64,000 bases of DNA from Pyrinomonas sp040289685 (GCF_040289685.1 NZ_PSLQ01000008.1:1-64000), one strand, 5' to 3'; positions 17,785 to 27,079 are shown, counted from the stretch's first letter. The notes: generated by a model not told the origin, from the sequence alone. A program made the numbers and translations.

Positions 17785-18180
17785 TCAAGCCGCGCGGCTC
17801 AAGCCAATGATCAATTCGACCTCGCCGTGCGGGATATTGAGCATGGACGAAATGGCACGTGCATCAAGCCCTCTTCGCGCAAGCCGCAACACGCGGTAGC
17901 GGCGTTCGGTCAAACTCGGTTTGATCGTTGCGCCCTCCGATGGGCTCTGTTGCCGATCGGCGTCGCTGGCTATTGGGCGGCGTGCGGCGGGCGTGCGCGT
18001 CGCCGACTCGGTTGCGCGGCGAAGCGCTGTCAATTGGCCTTCGAGGTCGGCGATGGAAGAGAGCAGTTCTTCGGTACGAACCCGCTCGCGCCGCAGCCGG
18101 AGTTGTTGGATGGAACACAGCACCAAAGAGACGACGCTTGTGCACAAAGCGATGAGCGATAGAAGCTGAAAGTTCGGCAT
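17785..18180 (-). CDS. Membrane-anchored DUF2802/SwrB-like protein
   Basis: A 131-residue protein. One N-terminal membrane helix (about 3-22, LLSLIALCTSVVSLVLCSI) is followed by a coiled coil (ELLSSIADLEGQLTALRRA), a polar linker, and a C-terminal helix-turn-helix-like segment (RRYRVLRLARRGLDARAIS and NIPHGEVELIIGL). This layout is that of DUF2802 proteins in proteobacterial flagellar operons and of Bacillus SwrB, which promotes activation of the export apparatus. The ATG at 18180 has GAGGAG upstream and overlaps the large fliN end region. Function here is inferred only. Confidence 0.6.
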   Translation of the reverse strand: MPNFQLLSLIALCTSVVSLVLCSIQQLRLRRERVRTEELLSSIADLEGQLTALRRATESATRTPAARRPIASDADRQQSPSEGATIKPSLTERRYRVLRLARRGLDARAISSMLNIPHGEVELIIGLSRAA

Positions 18181-18194
18181 GATCTTCTCCTCAG

Positions 18195-19061
18195 TCAAAT
18201 CATCGAAAAAGCGCGGTCGGCAGGCGAGCCGATCTCGGTAATGCGAACGCCGTAGTAACCGTCAACGACCACCACTTCGCCGCGCGCCAACGGTCGCCCG
18301 TTGACTAAAATCTCCACGGGCTCATCCACGGTGCGATTGAGTTCGACCATGGTGCCGACTCCCATGCGCACGACATCGCGCAGCGGCATCACGGTCGCCC
18401 CGAAACGCACGACGACGTCGAGTTCCACATCGAGCAACCGTTCGATGTTGCGCGTGGCGGCGGCGCGCACGCCAGCGCTCGCCCCTTTCTGATCTAGTGG
18501 CGGGACCGGGTCATCTCTCCGCTTGGCCTCCGTCTCGATGGGAGCGAGCGTCCCTTGAGGCGCATAAAGCAGGAGCACCTGAGTTTCGAATTCGCCTTCC
18601 ACCGCGAGCGAGAAAGTGCCGACCAACAACTGGTCGCCAACGATGGCACGCAACCGAGACTCGTCGGCGGTCAGATCCAAATGTCGCGCGTTGCTGATCT
18701 CAAACTTCTGGTCGCCAAATTTCTGCGCTGCCGCGGCGAAGACCGCATTGGCCAGCGCGCGCGTGCCCGGCCGCATTCCTCCGTCACCTTCTGCCTTGAC
18801 GAGTCGGTCGAGCGCGGCATCATCTTCCGTCTTGAAGAGCAAAACGACCATGCCGCCGAGCGTCCCGCGACATTCGGCGGCGAAAGCTGCCGACCACGTC
18901 GCGGCAACGGCGAGCGCGCTGTTGGCCTGCTCGCCGGCGACTTCGCGCAGCGAAAGCGAAATCAGCTTGGAAGGGCGATCGAGGAGTTCTGGGGCAACTT
19001 CATTCCATGCGGCAACGAAGTTCTCAATCAGAATTTGCGAAAAGCGATCTCCGGTCTCCAC
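18195..19061 (-). CDS. Large FliN/FliY-type C-ring protein
   Basis: A 288-residue protein. The C-terminal SpoA domain (about 205-280) is clear: NIERLLDVELDVVVRFGATV, PLRDVVRMGVGTMVELNRTV, and DGYYGVRITEIGS. The first 180 residues look like a CheC/FliY-type phosphatase fold, but the E-x2-N catalytic pattern appears as A-L-A-N, so phosphatase activity is doubtful. It lies directly after fliM, the normal place for fliN/fliY. A second, short FliN is encoded at 40.7 kb. Confidence 0.82.
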   Translation of the reverse strand: METGDRFSQILIENFVAAWNEVAPELLDRPSKLISLSLREVAGEQANSALAVAATWSAAFAAECRGTLGGMVVLLFKTEDDAALDRLVKAEGDGGMRPGTRALANAVFAAAAQKFGDQKFEISNARHLDLTADESRLRAIVGDQLLVGTFSLAVEGEFETQVLLLYAPQGTLAPIETEAKRRDDPVPPLDQKGASAGVRAAATRNIERLLDVELDVVVRFGATVMPLRDVVRMGVGTMVELNRTVDEPVEILVNGRPLARGEVVVVDGYYGVRITEIGSPADRAFSMI

Positions 19062-19095
19062 CTCAAACCTCCATCTCGTTCGTCAACGCCACCCC

Positions 19096-20100
19096 TCAAG
19101 CTTGTTCGGCAGAAGTCGCATCGGCGTTTGCCGGCTCCACCTGCGGCTCGTCGAAAGCGCGCGCGCATAGATAGATCGCCTTGCGCCCGCGATGAGAGAT
19201 CAACTCGGCGCGGAACTTCACCGAACCGCCAACGCTCACCTCGATTGGCTGGTCCACAGGATGGTCCAACTTAAGCACATCGCCGGGAGCGATGCGCAAC
19301 AGGTCTTCCAGCGGCACTTTGGTGCCGCGCGCTTCGGCAGCGATCGGGAAAGAGACCATCGCCAGCGTGTCGAGCAACGCGCGCGTTTGCTCGGGCGGCA
19401 CGTCGCGGTTACGCGAGTAGAGCGAACGGTTGAACTTCTGGATGATCGGCTCGAGCGTGACCGCCGGGATGCACAGACTCATGTGCCCGCGCGCCTCGCC
19501 GATCTGCATATGAAAGACGATCGAGAGGACGACTTCGTTCGGCGCAACGATCTGCAGCATCTGCGGCCGCGTCTCACGACCGACGATTTGCAGATCGAGT
19601 TCGATCAACGGTCGCCATGCTTCGCGCAGGTCATCGGCGACCAACTTCAAGAAGGCTTCCAGAATCTTCTGTTCGATCTCGGTGACGGCTCGTGCCTCGC
19701 CCAGCGGGATGCCGGGACCGCCAAGCATGCGGTCGATGATCGGGAAGGCGATCGAGGGATTCAATTCGATGATCGCTAATCCTTGCAACGGCTGCATCGA
19801 GAGGGTGAAGATCGCCGTCGGGTCGGGAAGACCATAAAGATATTCGACGTAAGCTTGCTGTTCGACGGAGAGCAGCGTGACCTCTGAAATGGTTCGCAGA
19901 AAGACCGGCACGCTCGAAGACAAACTGTTGCAGAACAGATCGTGCAAGAGGTAGAGCGAGCGCACCTGCTCTTTGGAGAGGCGGTCCGGACGGCGGAAGT
20001 TGTACGGGACGACGCGGTGACGCTTCTCCGACATCGGCTCGGCGTTGGCGCCCAACAAGGCGCGCATCTCCTCTTTGGTGACGATCTCGTTCGACTGCAT
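19096..20100 (-). CDS. fliM: Flagellar motor switch protein FliM
   Basis: A 334-residue C-ring protein. The N-terminal CheY-binding helix is recognisable but diverged (EIVTKEEMRALLGA against LSQxEIDALL). The middle domain has YNFRRPDRLSKEQVRSLYLL, YLYGLPDPTAIFTLSMQPLQ and the GGxG loop in MLGGPG. The C-terminal SpoA-like domain has DLLRIAPGDVLKLDHPVDQP. FliM binds phospho-CheY and FliG to set rotation. It lies between fliA and the large fliN. Confidence 0.95.
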   Translation of the reverse strand: MQSNEIVTKEEMRALLGANAEPMSEKRHRVVPYNFRRPDRLSKEQVRSLYLLHDLFCNSLSSSVPVFLRTISEVTLLSVEQQAYVEYLYGLPDPTAIFTLSMQPLQGLAIIELNPSIAFPIIDRMLGGPGIPLGEARAVTEIEQKILEAFLKLVADDLREAWRPLIELDLQIVGRETRPQMLQIVAPNEVVLSIVFHMQIGEARGHMSLCIPAVTLEPIIQKFNRSLYSRNRDVPPEQTRALLDTLAMVSFPIAAEARGTKVPLEDLLRIAPGDVLKLDHPVDQPIEVSVGGSVKFRAELISHRGRKAIYLCARAFDEPQVEPANADATSAEQA

Positions 20101-20107
20101 GGCCTTC

Positions 20108-20902
20108 TCAAATGTAGGCGAACACGTCGCGCACGGGCTCGAGCATGGCGCGCAAGCGGAGCACGGCTTGCGTGTGAATCTGTGAGACGCGCGATTCCGT
20201 CACGCCGAGCACCGCGCCGATCTCTTTCATCGTCAACTCTTCGAGATAGTAAAGGGCGACGACCTGCCGCTCACGCAACGGCAAACGTTCGATCGCGGCG
20301 GCCAATTGTCGCTGCGCTTCCTCTCTTTGGTATTGGTCGAGCGGGTCGAGAGCCTCTTCCGAACGGATGGCGCGCGACCGTTCGTCTCTGCTTTGGGCGT
20401 CGGTCTCCGTGATATTGAGCGTACGCAATTCGGAGAAGAGTTCGTGTAATTCTCCGAGCGAGATGTTCAAAGCGGCGGCGACCTCTTCCTCGGTCGCTGG
20501 GCGGCCCTGCGCCTGTTCGATCTCGCGATAAGCGGCCTCCACTTGCCGCGCGCGTTGCCGAAGCGCACGCGGCGCCCAATCCATTTCGCGCAGGTGATCG
20601 AGCATCGCGCCGCGCACGCGGGCCTCAGCGTAGGTCTTGAACAAGATGCCGCGCGACGGATCGAACTTCTCCGCCGCGTCGAGCAGCCCCATGACGCCCG
20701 CGCCGATGAGATCATCGGCGTGCACCGATGGCGGCAGTTTGGCGGCCAAGCGTTCGGCGATGAATTTGACTTGCGCCAGATGCGATTCGATCAATGCAGT
20801 ACGATCGATCTTCATGGATTCGAACGGGGCCGACGCGCGGCGGGCGTCGCGGTCGATGACACCTTTCGCGCGCTGGCGATGGGCAGAAGATAGTTCAACC
20901 AC
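20108..20902 (-). CDS. fliA: Flagellar sigma factor FliA (sigma-28)
   Basis: A 264-residue group 3 sigma factor. Region 2 contains HADDLIGAGVMGLLDAAEKF and FKTYAEARVRGAMLDHLREM; region 3 has RPATEEEVAAALNISLGEL; region 4 has LPLRERQVVALYYLEELTMK and VLGVTESRVSQIHTQAVLRL. The GTG at 20902 overlaps the flhG stop; an ATG at 20815 is an alternative start, nearer the usual FliA length. The many CCGATAA-type promoters around the locus are its predicted targets, with FlgM as antagonist. Confidence 0.95.
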   Translation of the reverse strand: MVELSSAHRQRAKGVIDRDARRASAPFESMKIDRTALIESHLAQVKFIAERLAAKLPPSVHADDLIGAGVMGLLDAAEKFDPSRGILFKTYAEARVRGAMLDHLREMDWAPRALRQRARQVEAAYREIEQAQGRPATEEEVAAALNISLGELHELFSELRTLNITETDAQSRDERSRAIRSEEALDPLDQYQREEAQRQLAAAIERLPLRERQVVALYYLEELTMKEIGAVLGVTESRVSQIHTQAVLRLRAMLEPVRDVFAYI

Positions 20903-21794
20903 CGGCTCTTTCGATGAAGGACTGCCAGAAATCGGGTTCGCGGTCGAACAGATGAGCAGCGCGTCGCTGGTCCAGCCGTTTGGCGATCAAGCGAAAAGCG
21001 CGGCTCGATGGCGATTCAGGAGCGTAATCGACCACGGGCGTTTGCGCGCAAACGGCTTCCACCAACTCCGGATCGTGCGGCACGCCGCCAAGAAGCTCAA
21101 CCCGGTGGCGCAGGAACTGGTCCGACGCCGCACGCAGTTGGCGATATATCCTTTCGGCATCGCCGACGCCGACCGTATCGTTGACGACGATCCACGCCGG
21201 CTTGTCTGGCGCATGCTTGTGCAACACCTTGAGCGTGGCGTAGGCATCGACCACTGCGGTCGGCTCTGGCGTGGTGACGATGACAACTTCGTTCGCCGCA
21301 CATAGCAACCCCGTCACGTTGCTCGCAATGCCAGCGGGCGTGTCGACGACCAGGTACTCGGACCGCGCTTCCATAGCGCGCAGCTCCGCGAGCAACCGCG
21401 CCACCTGCGCACGTCCGAGATCGGCCAACTCGTCCAACCCGCTGCCGCCCGGAATCAAGCGGACGTTGGGCGCGATCTCGACGATCACCTCTTCCAAAGC
21501 GCGCTCGCCCGCTAGCACGTGGCCGAGATGGCAGCGCAAGTTGAGCCCGCAAAGCACATCGGCATTCGCCAAGGCAAGATCAGCATCGAGCAACGTAATG
21601 CGCCGTCCGAGCGCAGCGAGCGCCAGCGCGAGGTTGACGGCGACGTTGGATTTACCGACCCCGCCTTTGCCGCCAGTGACAGCGATGGCGTAAGCGCTCG
21701 TGTTTTGTTGGTTCATACGTTTGATCTGCTCCTCCGACAGCGCAGGCACACGCAACGCCGAAAGCAGGCGCAAGGTCGAAGCTTGATCCGTCAT
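20895..21794 (-). CDS. flhG: Flagellar number regulator FlhG (MinD/ParA ATPase)
   Basis: A 299-residue P-loop ATPase of the MinD type. The deviant Walker A is GGKGGVGKSNVAVNLALAL, followed by LLDADLALANADVLCGL and the Walker B region EYLVVDTPAGIASNVTGLLC. FlhG works with FlhF to limit flagellar number and place the basal body. It follows flhF and precedes fliA. The N-terminal segment VPALSEEQIKRMNQ may contain a short FlhF-activating stretch, as in other FlhG proteins (inference). Confidence 0.92.
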   Translation of the reverse strand: MTDQASTLRLLSALRVPALSEEQIKRMNQQNTSAYAIAVTGGKGGVGKSNVAVNLALALAALGRRITLLDADLALANADVLCGLNLRCHLGHVLAGERALEEVIVEIAPNVRLIPGGSGLDELADLGRAQVARLLAELRAMEARSEYLVVDTPAGIASNVTGLLCAANEVVIVTTPEPTAVVDAYATLKVLHKHAPDKPAWIVVNDTVGVGDAERIYRQLRAASDQFLRHRVELLGGVPHDPELVEAVCAQTPVVDYAPESPSSRAFRLIAKRLDQRRAAHLFDREPDFWQSFIERAGG

Positions 21795-23245
21795 CTTCCC
21801 TCCCGCATGAACCCGCCGCGCAAGATGCGTGCGGCGAACGATTCAGCATGAGCTTGCTCGAGGTCTTCGGGAACGCGCTGGCCAGCGCACAGATAGGTGA
21901 GCGGCAGACCCGCTTCGGCGGCGATGGTGACGGCAGCGCCGGGACGCGATGTCTCATCCAGCTTGGTTACCACCAACCGATCGCTGCCGAACAACGCGAA
22001 CTTGCGGGCGGCAGCGAGTGCATCGGTCGGATGCATGGTCGCTTGCAACACGAGGCACTTGGTGATCGCGCTGTTGCTTCGCAGGTAATCAGCTAGCTCC
22101 ATCTGATCGGCCAGATCGTGTGGACTGCGCCCGATGGTGTCGATGATGCAAACGGCTCCGGCCGCGTGCCGACAGAGCAACGCGTCGAGTTCAACCATCG
22201 AACGGGCGACGTGAAAGCCGGCACCGATGATCTCGGCATAGGTCCTCAACTGCTCGATGGCCGCGATGCGATAGGTGTCGAGCGTGATCAGTTCCACTCG
22301 ACGACGAGCACGCAGCGCAACGCGCGCGGCCAGTTTAGCGATGGTCGTCGTTTTGCCAACGCCGGTCGGGCCGATGAAAGCGAGCGTCGGTTGGGAGTCA
22401 ACCTTTTCGGGAGCAAGCGGATCCGGTGCGAACCGGACCAACGTTCCAAGCGCGCGGATGAGCGCGGCGCGCGCCAGCGATTTGGCTTCAACGCAAGTTT
22501 CAGCGAGATTCAAACCGAGCACCGTGCGTAGCGCGCGACGCGCATGATCGGGGTCGAGCCCAGCGCCCGTTAGGTCCAGATAAGCTTCGTAAAACGGCGA
22601 ATCGAAAAGTTCTGGGTCGTCCTCCAACGACGCTACCGCTCCTTTGTCGAGTGCCGGCGCGGCGGCTGCGTGTGCGGCAAACGCGCCGAGCGCGAATTTG
22701 ACTTCGCGCAACTCGGCCCGCAAACGTTCCAACTCAGCCGTCAAGGCGGTGCGCGGAACGCCGCTTTGCGTGCGCTCTACATCGGCGGCGCTGCTGCGTT
22801 CGCCGACTAGCGAGCTGCTGTCGAACATCCGCGCTGACTTACGCGCCGTGCGCTCAAGCGTAGAAACCTCGTCGCACGCCAACGAAAGGCGTTCATCCGC
22901 GGCGACCGAACCGCACGTAGGATCGAGCTTGACCTCTCGACGATGCACAGCGCGTCCTTCGGCTTGAGCGCCGTTCGGCGTGGCGGGACTATCGTCCAAC
23001 AGCTTCAACCCTTGACGCTCGATGTAGCGCGGCCTCTTGTCGTCGCACGGAGTCGTTTTCGCCGTCGCGCGACCGTTGGAAGGTTCAGCAACGCGCACTT
23101 CGATTAGTTCGCGTCCGCCGAAACCGAACCAACGGCCTGCACGCACGCGGCGCGTATCGAGCACCAGCGCCTCTTCGCCAAGCTCGTTCTTGATCCGTTC
23201 GAGCGCTTCGCGCATGGTCGCGGCGCGGTAACGTCTGACGTTCAT
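21791..23245 (-). CDS. flhF: Flagellar GTPase FlhF
   Basis: A 484-residue SRP-type GTPase. The N-terminal B-like domain starts MNVRRYRAATMREALERIKN, hence the start at 23245 although the frame is open further and an ATG at 23272 sits beside the flhA stop. Residues about 60-200 are a poorly conserved linker. The NG domain has the P-loop GPTGVGKTTTIAKLAAR, then VELITLDTYRIAAIEQLRTY, and TKLDETSRPGAAVTIAAEA. FlhF recruits the first basal-body proteins to the site of assembly. Its stop overlaps flhG by four bases. Confidence 0.93.
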   Translation of the reverse strand: MNVRRYRAATMREALERIKNELGEEALVLDTRRVRAGRWFGFGGRELIEVRVAEPSNGRATAKTTPCDDKRPRYIERQGLKLLDDSPATPNGAQAEGRAVHRREVKLDPTCGSVAADERLSLACDEVSTLERTARKSARMFDSSSLVGERSSAADVERTQSGVPRTALTAELERLRAELREVKFALGAFAAHAAAAPALDKGAVASLEDDPELFDSPFYEAYLDLTGAGLDPDHARRALRTVLGLNLAETCVEAKSLARAALIRALGTLVRFAPDPLAPEKVDSQPTLAFIGPTGVGKTTTIAKLAARVALRARRRVELITLDTYRIAAIEQLRTYAEIIGAGFHVARSMVELDALLCRHAAGAVCIIDTIGRSPHDLADQMELADYLRSNSAITKCLVLQATMHPTDALAAARKFALFGSDRLVVTKLDETSRPGAAVTIAAEAGLPLTYLCAGQRVPEDLEQAHAESFAARILRGGFMREGR

Positions 23246-23276
23246 GGTCTTTTTGGTGGAAGCGGTCAGCATGGTT

Positions 23277-25397
23277 TCAAGTGATGGTCCCCAACGAGAT
23301 GAGTCTGACATCCGGCGCGATCTCGTTGTGCGAGATCACGGCCAAGTCTGGCAAGAAGCGTTCCGTAAGCCGCCGCAAGTGCGGGCGCACCGCCGCCGAA
23401 CAGAGCAGGACGGGTTGTTGCAACACGGCGGCTTGCACGGCGGCTTCGATCTTTTCAAGCAACATGCGCCCGAAATCCGGGTCGATCGCTGGCGTCGGCG
23501 CACCCGCATGCAGCCCAAGGCGTTCGGCAAACTGCCGTTCGAGATGCGGGTCGAGTGTCAGCACGGCCAGTTCGCCGTTTTCGTTCGCCAGATGCGCGGA
23601 GATGGTCCGGGCTAGCGCAGCGCGCGCCGCTTCCGTCAAGGCATTGACATCGCGCGTCAGGCTTCCGGCGTCGGTGATCGCTTCAAGAATGGTGGCGAGA
23701 TCGCGAATCGGCACGCGCTCGCGCAAAAGGTTCTGCAACACGCGTTGCACTTCGCCAAGGCTCAAAACCTTGGGCGTCGCCTCTTCAACCGTTTTGGGAT
23801 GCGTCTCGGCCAGTATGTCGAGCAGCGCGCGCGTCTCTTGTCGCCCGAGGAGTTCGGGCGCATGGCGTTTGATCACTTCCGAAAGATGCGTGCAGATCAC
23901 GGTCGTCGGATCGACCACCGTGTAACCCGCGGCGAGCGCGCGCTCGCGATCGCCGTCGCGACGGATCCAGACAGCCGGCATGCCGAAGGCGGGATCGTTG
24001 GTTGGCAGACCGTCGATCTTCTCGCGAACCACGCCCGGATCAATCGCCAAGAAGCCTTCGGGGAAGACTTCGCCGCGCGCCACGCGCACGCCGCGCAAGA
24101 GGATAGCGTACTCACGCGGCGAAAGCTGTAGGTTATCCGTCACATGGACCGGCGGGACGATGATGCCGAGATCGTGCGCTATCTGACGGCGCACTTCGCG
24201 AACGCGCGCGAGGAACTGATCGCCCGAACTGACCAGCGGAATCAAACCGTAGCCGACCTCGAGCGCGAGCGTGTCGAGCTTGAGCGCCGCCTCGATCTTC
24301 TCAGCTTGCTCTTTGTTCTCCGCGGGCGCTTCGAGCGCGGCAACCTGCGCCGCCTGTTTCTGGACCGACCACTGGCGCGACAAATACCCGGCGATGGCCG
24401 CTACAACCGCCAAAAGCAGAAAGGCAAGGTGCGGCATGCCCGGAAGCAGACCGAGAAACGCGAGCACGCCAGCGGCGATGAGAAGCGGACGCGGGTTGGC
24501 GAGCAACTGGACCGACACTTCTTCGCCGATGCTCGCCTCGCTCGCAGCGCGCGTGGTGATGATGGCCGCAGCGACCGAGACGAAAAGCGAAGGGACAGCA
24601 GCAGCCACACCATCGCCCACTGTCAAGATCGTGTAGGTGCGCAGCGCATCGCTCAATGACATGCCGTGCTGAACCACGCCGATGCCGAACCCGGCAATGA
24701 TGTTGACCATCACGATCAGAATTGAAGCGACGGCATCGCGTTGCGTAAAACGCACTGCACCATCCATCGCGCCGTGGAATTCCGCCGCCTGCGCGATCTC
24801 CTGCCGCCGCCGCCGCGCTTCGCGCTCATCGATGATGCCGGCAGATAGATCAGCATCAACGGCCATCTGTTTGCCGGGCATGGCATCGAGTGTAAACCGC
24901 GCCGTCACTTCCGACGACCGGACCGCGCCGTGATTGACGACGACGAACTGGATCGCCAACAGGATGAGAAAGATGACGACGCCGACCACGTAATTGCCGC
25001 CGATGACGAATTCGCCGAAAGCCTTGATGACGCTCCCGGCGGCGTATTCGCCCGCTTCGCCGCGTGTCAAGATCAAGCGCGAGGTGGCGACGTTGAGCGC
25101 CAAACGGTAGAGCGTGGTCAACAGCAACAGGTTCGGGAAAGAGGTGAACTTGATCGGTTCGGTCGTGTACATCGCCACGAGCAACACGACCACCGACAGC
25201 ATCAAGTTGAAGCTCAACAGGACATCGAGCAACAACGGGGGGAGCGGAATCAACAACACCAGCAGAATGACCACCGCTCCCAACGGAACGGCAAGGTGCG
25301 CGTGACGGCTGGCCGAAGAGACGAGGTTTGTAGCGGCTGCGGTGGTCAAGGCGCGTTCTTTCCTGCGTGGCGTGACGGATCGAGGGCGACGACGCAT
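23277..25397 (-). CDS. flhA: Flagellar export gate protein FlhA
   Basis: A 706-residue integral membrane protein. It has about eight N-terminal membrane segments (first around LGAVVILLVLLIPLPPLLL), the FHIPEP-type loop seen as ARFTLDAMPGKQMAVDADLS and AGIIDEREARRRRQEIAQAA, and a large cytoplasmic domain with VGYGLIPLVSSGDQFLARV. The ATG at 25397 is chosen because GAGGG lies six bases upstream and because the sigma-54-type promoter (25442-25456) excludes the earlier in-frame start at 25445. FlhA is the main export gate and docks chaperone-substrate complexes. It heads the leftward operon. Confidence 0.93.
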   Translation of the reverse strand: MRRRPRSVTPRRKERALTTAAATNLVSSASRHAHLAVPLGAVVILLVLLIPLPPLLLDVLLSFNLMLSVVVLLVAMYTTEPIKFTSFPNLLLLTTLYRLALNVATSRLILTRGEAGEYAAGSVIKAFGEFVIGGNYVVGVVIFLILLAIQFVVVNHGAVRSSEVTARFTLDAMPGKQMAVDADLSAGIIDEREARRRRQEIAQAAEFHGAMDGAVRFTQRDAVASILIVMVNIIAGFGIGVVQHGMSLSDALRTYTILTVGDGVAAAVPSLFVSVAAAIITTRAASEASIGEEVSVQLLANPRPLLIAAGVLAFLGLLPGMPHLAFLLLAVVAAIAGYLSRQWSVQKQAAQVAALEAPAENKEQAEKIEAALKLDTLALEVGYGLIPLVSSGDQFLARVREVRRQIAHDLGIIVPPVHVTDNLQLSPREYAILLRGVRVARGEVFPEGFLAIDPGVVREKIDGLPTNDPAFGMPAVWIRRDGDRERALAAGYTVVDPTTVICTHLSEVIKRHAPELLGRQETRALLDILAETHPKTVEEATPKVLSLGEVQRVLQNLLRERVPIRDLATILEAITDAGSLTRDVNALTEAARAALARTISAHLANENGELAVLTLDPHLERQFAERLGLHAGAPTPAIDPDFGRMLLEKIEAAVQAAVLQQPVLLCSAAVRPHLRRLTERFLPDLAVISHNEIAPDVRLISLGTIT

Positions 25398-25441
25398 CGC
25401 TTGCCCTCGCGCCGGAGATGCTCCGGCATCGCCGCCGAAGA

Positions 25442-25456
25442 GCAAGTCGAGTGCCG
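25442..25456 (-). promoter_or_regulatory. Candidate sigma-54 promoter of the flhA operon
   Basis: The minus strand reads CGGCACTCGACTTGC, with GG and GC separated by exactly ten bases. Compared with TGGCAC-N5-TTGC only the first base differs. The expected start point is about 33 bases before the flhA ATG. Confidence 0.65.
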
Positions 25457-25492
25457 CAACTCTTGGGCCGACGTTCGATCAAGGCTGAAGGC

Positions 25493-25520
25493 TAAAGTCA
25501 ACGCGCGTTTCTGCCGATAA
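25493..25520 (+). promoter_or_regulatory. Sigma-28 promoter of the HDOD gene
   Basis: TAAAGTCA (25493-25500), then GCCGATAA (25513-25520), with 16 bases between TAAA and the -10. Both boxes are perfect at their core. It points to the HDOD gene, 130 bases downstream, and lies back to back with the sigma-54 candidate of flhA. Confidence 0.75.
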
Positions 25521-25651
25521 ACAGTCCGAAGCGCCGTGCCGTTTGCGCTCGGCGGTCGCGCTCAACTGCCAAAATGTTGACTATGAACGTCCGTTTCTTG
25601 CCAGTTCCGGGCTGAACAGTTGAATCGAAGGCTCCTGAAAGGATTCGGTCA

Positions 25652-26491
25652 ATGAACGTCTCTGCGACATTCGATATTCACTCGCTGGTCACAACAGAGA
25701 TACCGCCGCTTCCGAACGCCGCGATGCAGGTCGCCACGCTCGCGCAAGATGTCAACGCTCCAGCACGCGCCATCGCCGATGCCATCGGTTGCGATCCGGC
25801 GTTGGCCGCGCGCGTCTTACGTGTGGCCAATTCGCCGCTCTACGCCACCATGCGACGCATCACGTCGTTGCCCATGGCCGTGACCGCGCTTGGCAACCGC
25901 GCTATCTACCAGCTCGTCATCGCCTCGATCACGGGCGAGACTTTCCGCCGTAAAAATCGCTCGCCGCTGGAAAAGGCGCTCTGGGAACATTCGGTCGCCG
26001 TCGCTTTGATGGCACGCGAAATCAGCGTGACGCTCGGTATGCGCGGCAGCGAAGAGGCTTTTCTCTGCGGCCTGCTACACGACATCGGCAAGCTTTTGCT
26101 CATCCGCTACGACGAACTGCTCTACCGGCAGGTAATGGAAGGGGCTTCCACCGAACAGTTGCTCGCCCGCGAACAGGAGACCTACGGTTACACGCACGCG
26201 CAGATCGGCGCGCTCGTCTCACGCCGTTGGGACCTTCCCGAAGAGATCGCTTATACGATCTATCATCATCAAAGCCCGGGAAGTGTGGACCAGTTCATCT
26301 TCATGGCGCGTGTGGTCAACGTCGCCGATGCGATGGCCAACGTCGTCGGCATCGGTCTGCGTTCCATGGACGCGCGCGAAGCGTTTGAATCAGAATCGGC
26401 CCGCTCGCTGCGCCTGACCGAAGCGCAGCTCAAGTCACTGTGGGAGAAAACGGCCGCATCCATGGCGGAGATGCAACGCCTGCTCGACTGA
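25652..26491 (+). CDS. HDOD-domain signalling protein
   Basis: A 279-residue cytoplasmic protein made of one HDOD domain (about 15-215). Typical segments are LPPLPNAAMQVATLAQD-like PPLPNAAMQVATLAQDVNAP, DPALAARVLRVANSPLYA, and FLCGLLHDIGKLLLIRYDEL followed by ALVSRRWDLPEEIAYTIYHH. HDOD proteins are HD-phosphodiesterase relatives that mostly act as protein-interaction scaffolds; here HD is retained in LLHDIGK but a complete metal site is not evident. The start has AAGGATT upstream. A strong FliA-type promoter suggests a role in motility control or second-messenger signalling. Confidence 0.85.
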   Translation: MNVSATFDIHSLVTTEIPPLPNAAMQVATLAQDVNAPARAIADAIGCDPALAARVLRVANSPLYATMRRITSLPMAVTALGNRAIYQLVIASITGETFRRKNRSPLEKALWEHSVAVALMAREISVTLGMRGSEEAFLCGLLHDIGKLLLIRYDELLYRQVMEGASTEQLLAREQETYGYTHAQIGALVSRRWDLPEEIAYTIYHHQSPGSVDQFIFMARVVNVADAMANVVGIGLRSMDAREAFESESARSLRLTEAQLKSLWEKTAASMAEMQRLLD

Positions 26492-26570
26492 ACGGAAGAC
26501 TGCAATTATTAGATCGGCGATAAGCGCATCAAGGTAGCAAGATGCAACGCCCGCTCGACTGAACGGAAGA
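26471..26570 (+). repeat. Tandem copy of the HDOD gene 3-prime end
   Basis: A 29-base unit, starting ATGCAACGCC and ending GAACGGAAGA, occurs at 26471-26499 (across the HDOD stop codon) and at 26542-26570, with one mismatch and a 71-base period. It looks like a recent segmental duplication in the space before the convergent cheY-like gene. Confidence 0.8.
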
Positions 26571-26675
26571 TCGCAACCATGGTCGAGATCCGTGGTTCGC
26601 CCGACTAAACGAGCACCCAACACAACCGGCCCCTGAGGTCAAAAAAGGCAACAGCGCGTTGGCGGCGCGTTTCGA

Positions 26676-27056
26676 CTACATTTCCAAATCCGGAAAGATC
26701 TGTTCGAGCATTTCGATCAATTTCGCGCTGGAGAGCGGTTTGGTGAGGTAACCGTTGGCGCCGAGCCGCATTCCGGCAACGCGCGTCGCGTCATCGCCGT
26801 GCGCCGAAAGTATCAGAATCGGCAGATTGGCATAACGTTGGCGCGCATGTCGAATGAACTCCAAGCCGTTCATCTCCGGCATATCAACGTCGGTGATGAC
26901 CACATCAACTGGCGATGTCGCGAGCTTTTCGAGCGCCACGCGCCCATTGGGTGCATCGATCACCGATTGGCAGCCCATCTGCCGCAACGTCATTATGATC
27001 AACATGCGCATCGTTGCCGAGTCGTCCACGACGAGAAAAGATTTCGCGAGTCCCAT
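26676..27056 (-). CDS. CheY-like single-domain response regulator
   Basis: A 126-residue stand-alone receiver. The acidic pair is in FLVVDDSATMR, the phospho-acceptor Asp in VVITDVDMPEMNG, the Thr/Ser switch in LILSAHGDD, and the Lys in YLTKPLSS: all five key positions are present. The ATG at 27056 has AGGAG eight bases upstream. It follows the GAF protein by 23 bases and shares its FliA-type promoter. Being placed in the flagellar locus, it may be the CheY that docks on FliM, but a kinase is not in the window. Confidence 0.88.
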   Translation of the reverse strand: MGLAKSFLVVDDSATMRMLIIMTLRQMGCQSVIDAPNGRVALEKLATSPVDVVITDVDMPEMNGLEFIRHARQRYANLPILILSAHGDDATRVAGMRLGANGYLTKPLSSAKLIEMLEQIFPDLEM

Positions 27057-27079
27057 AAGAGGTTCTCCTGCGGCCGTTC

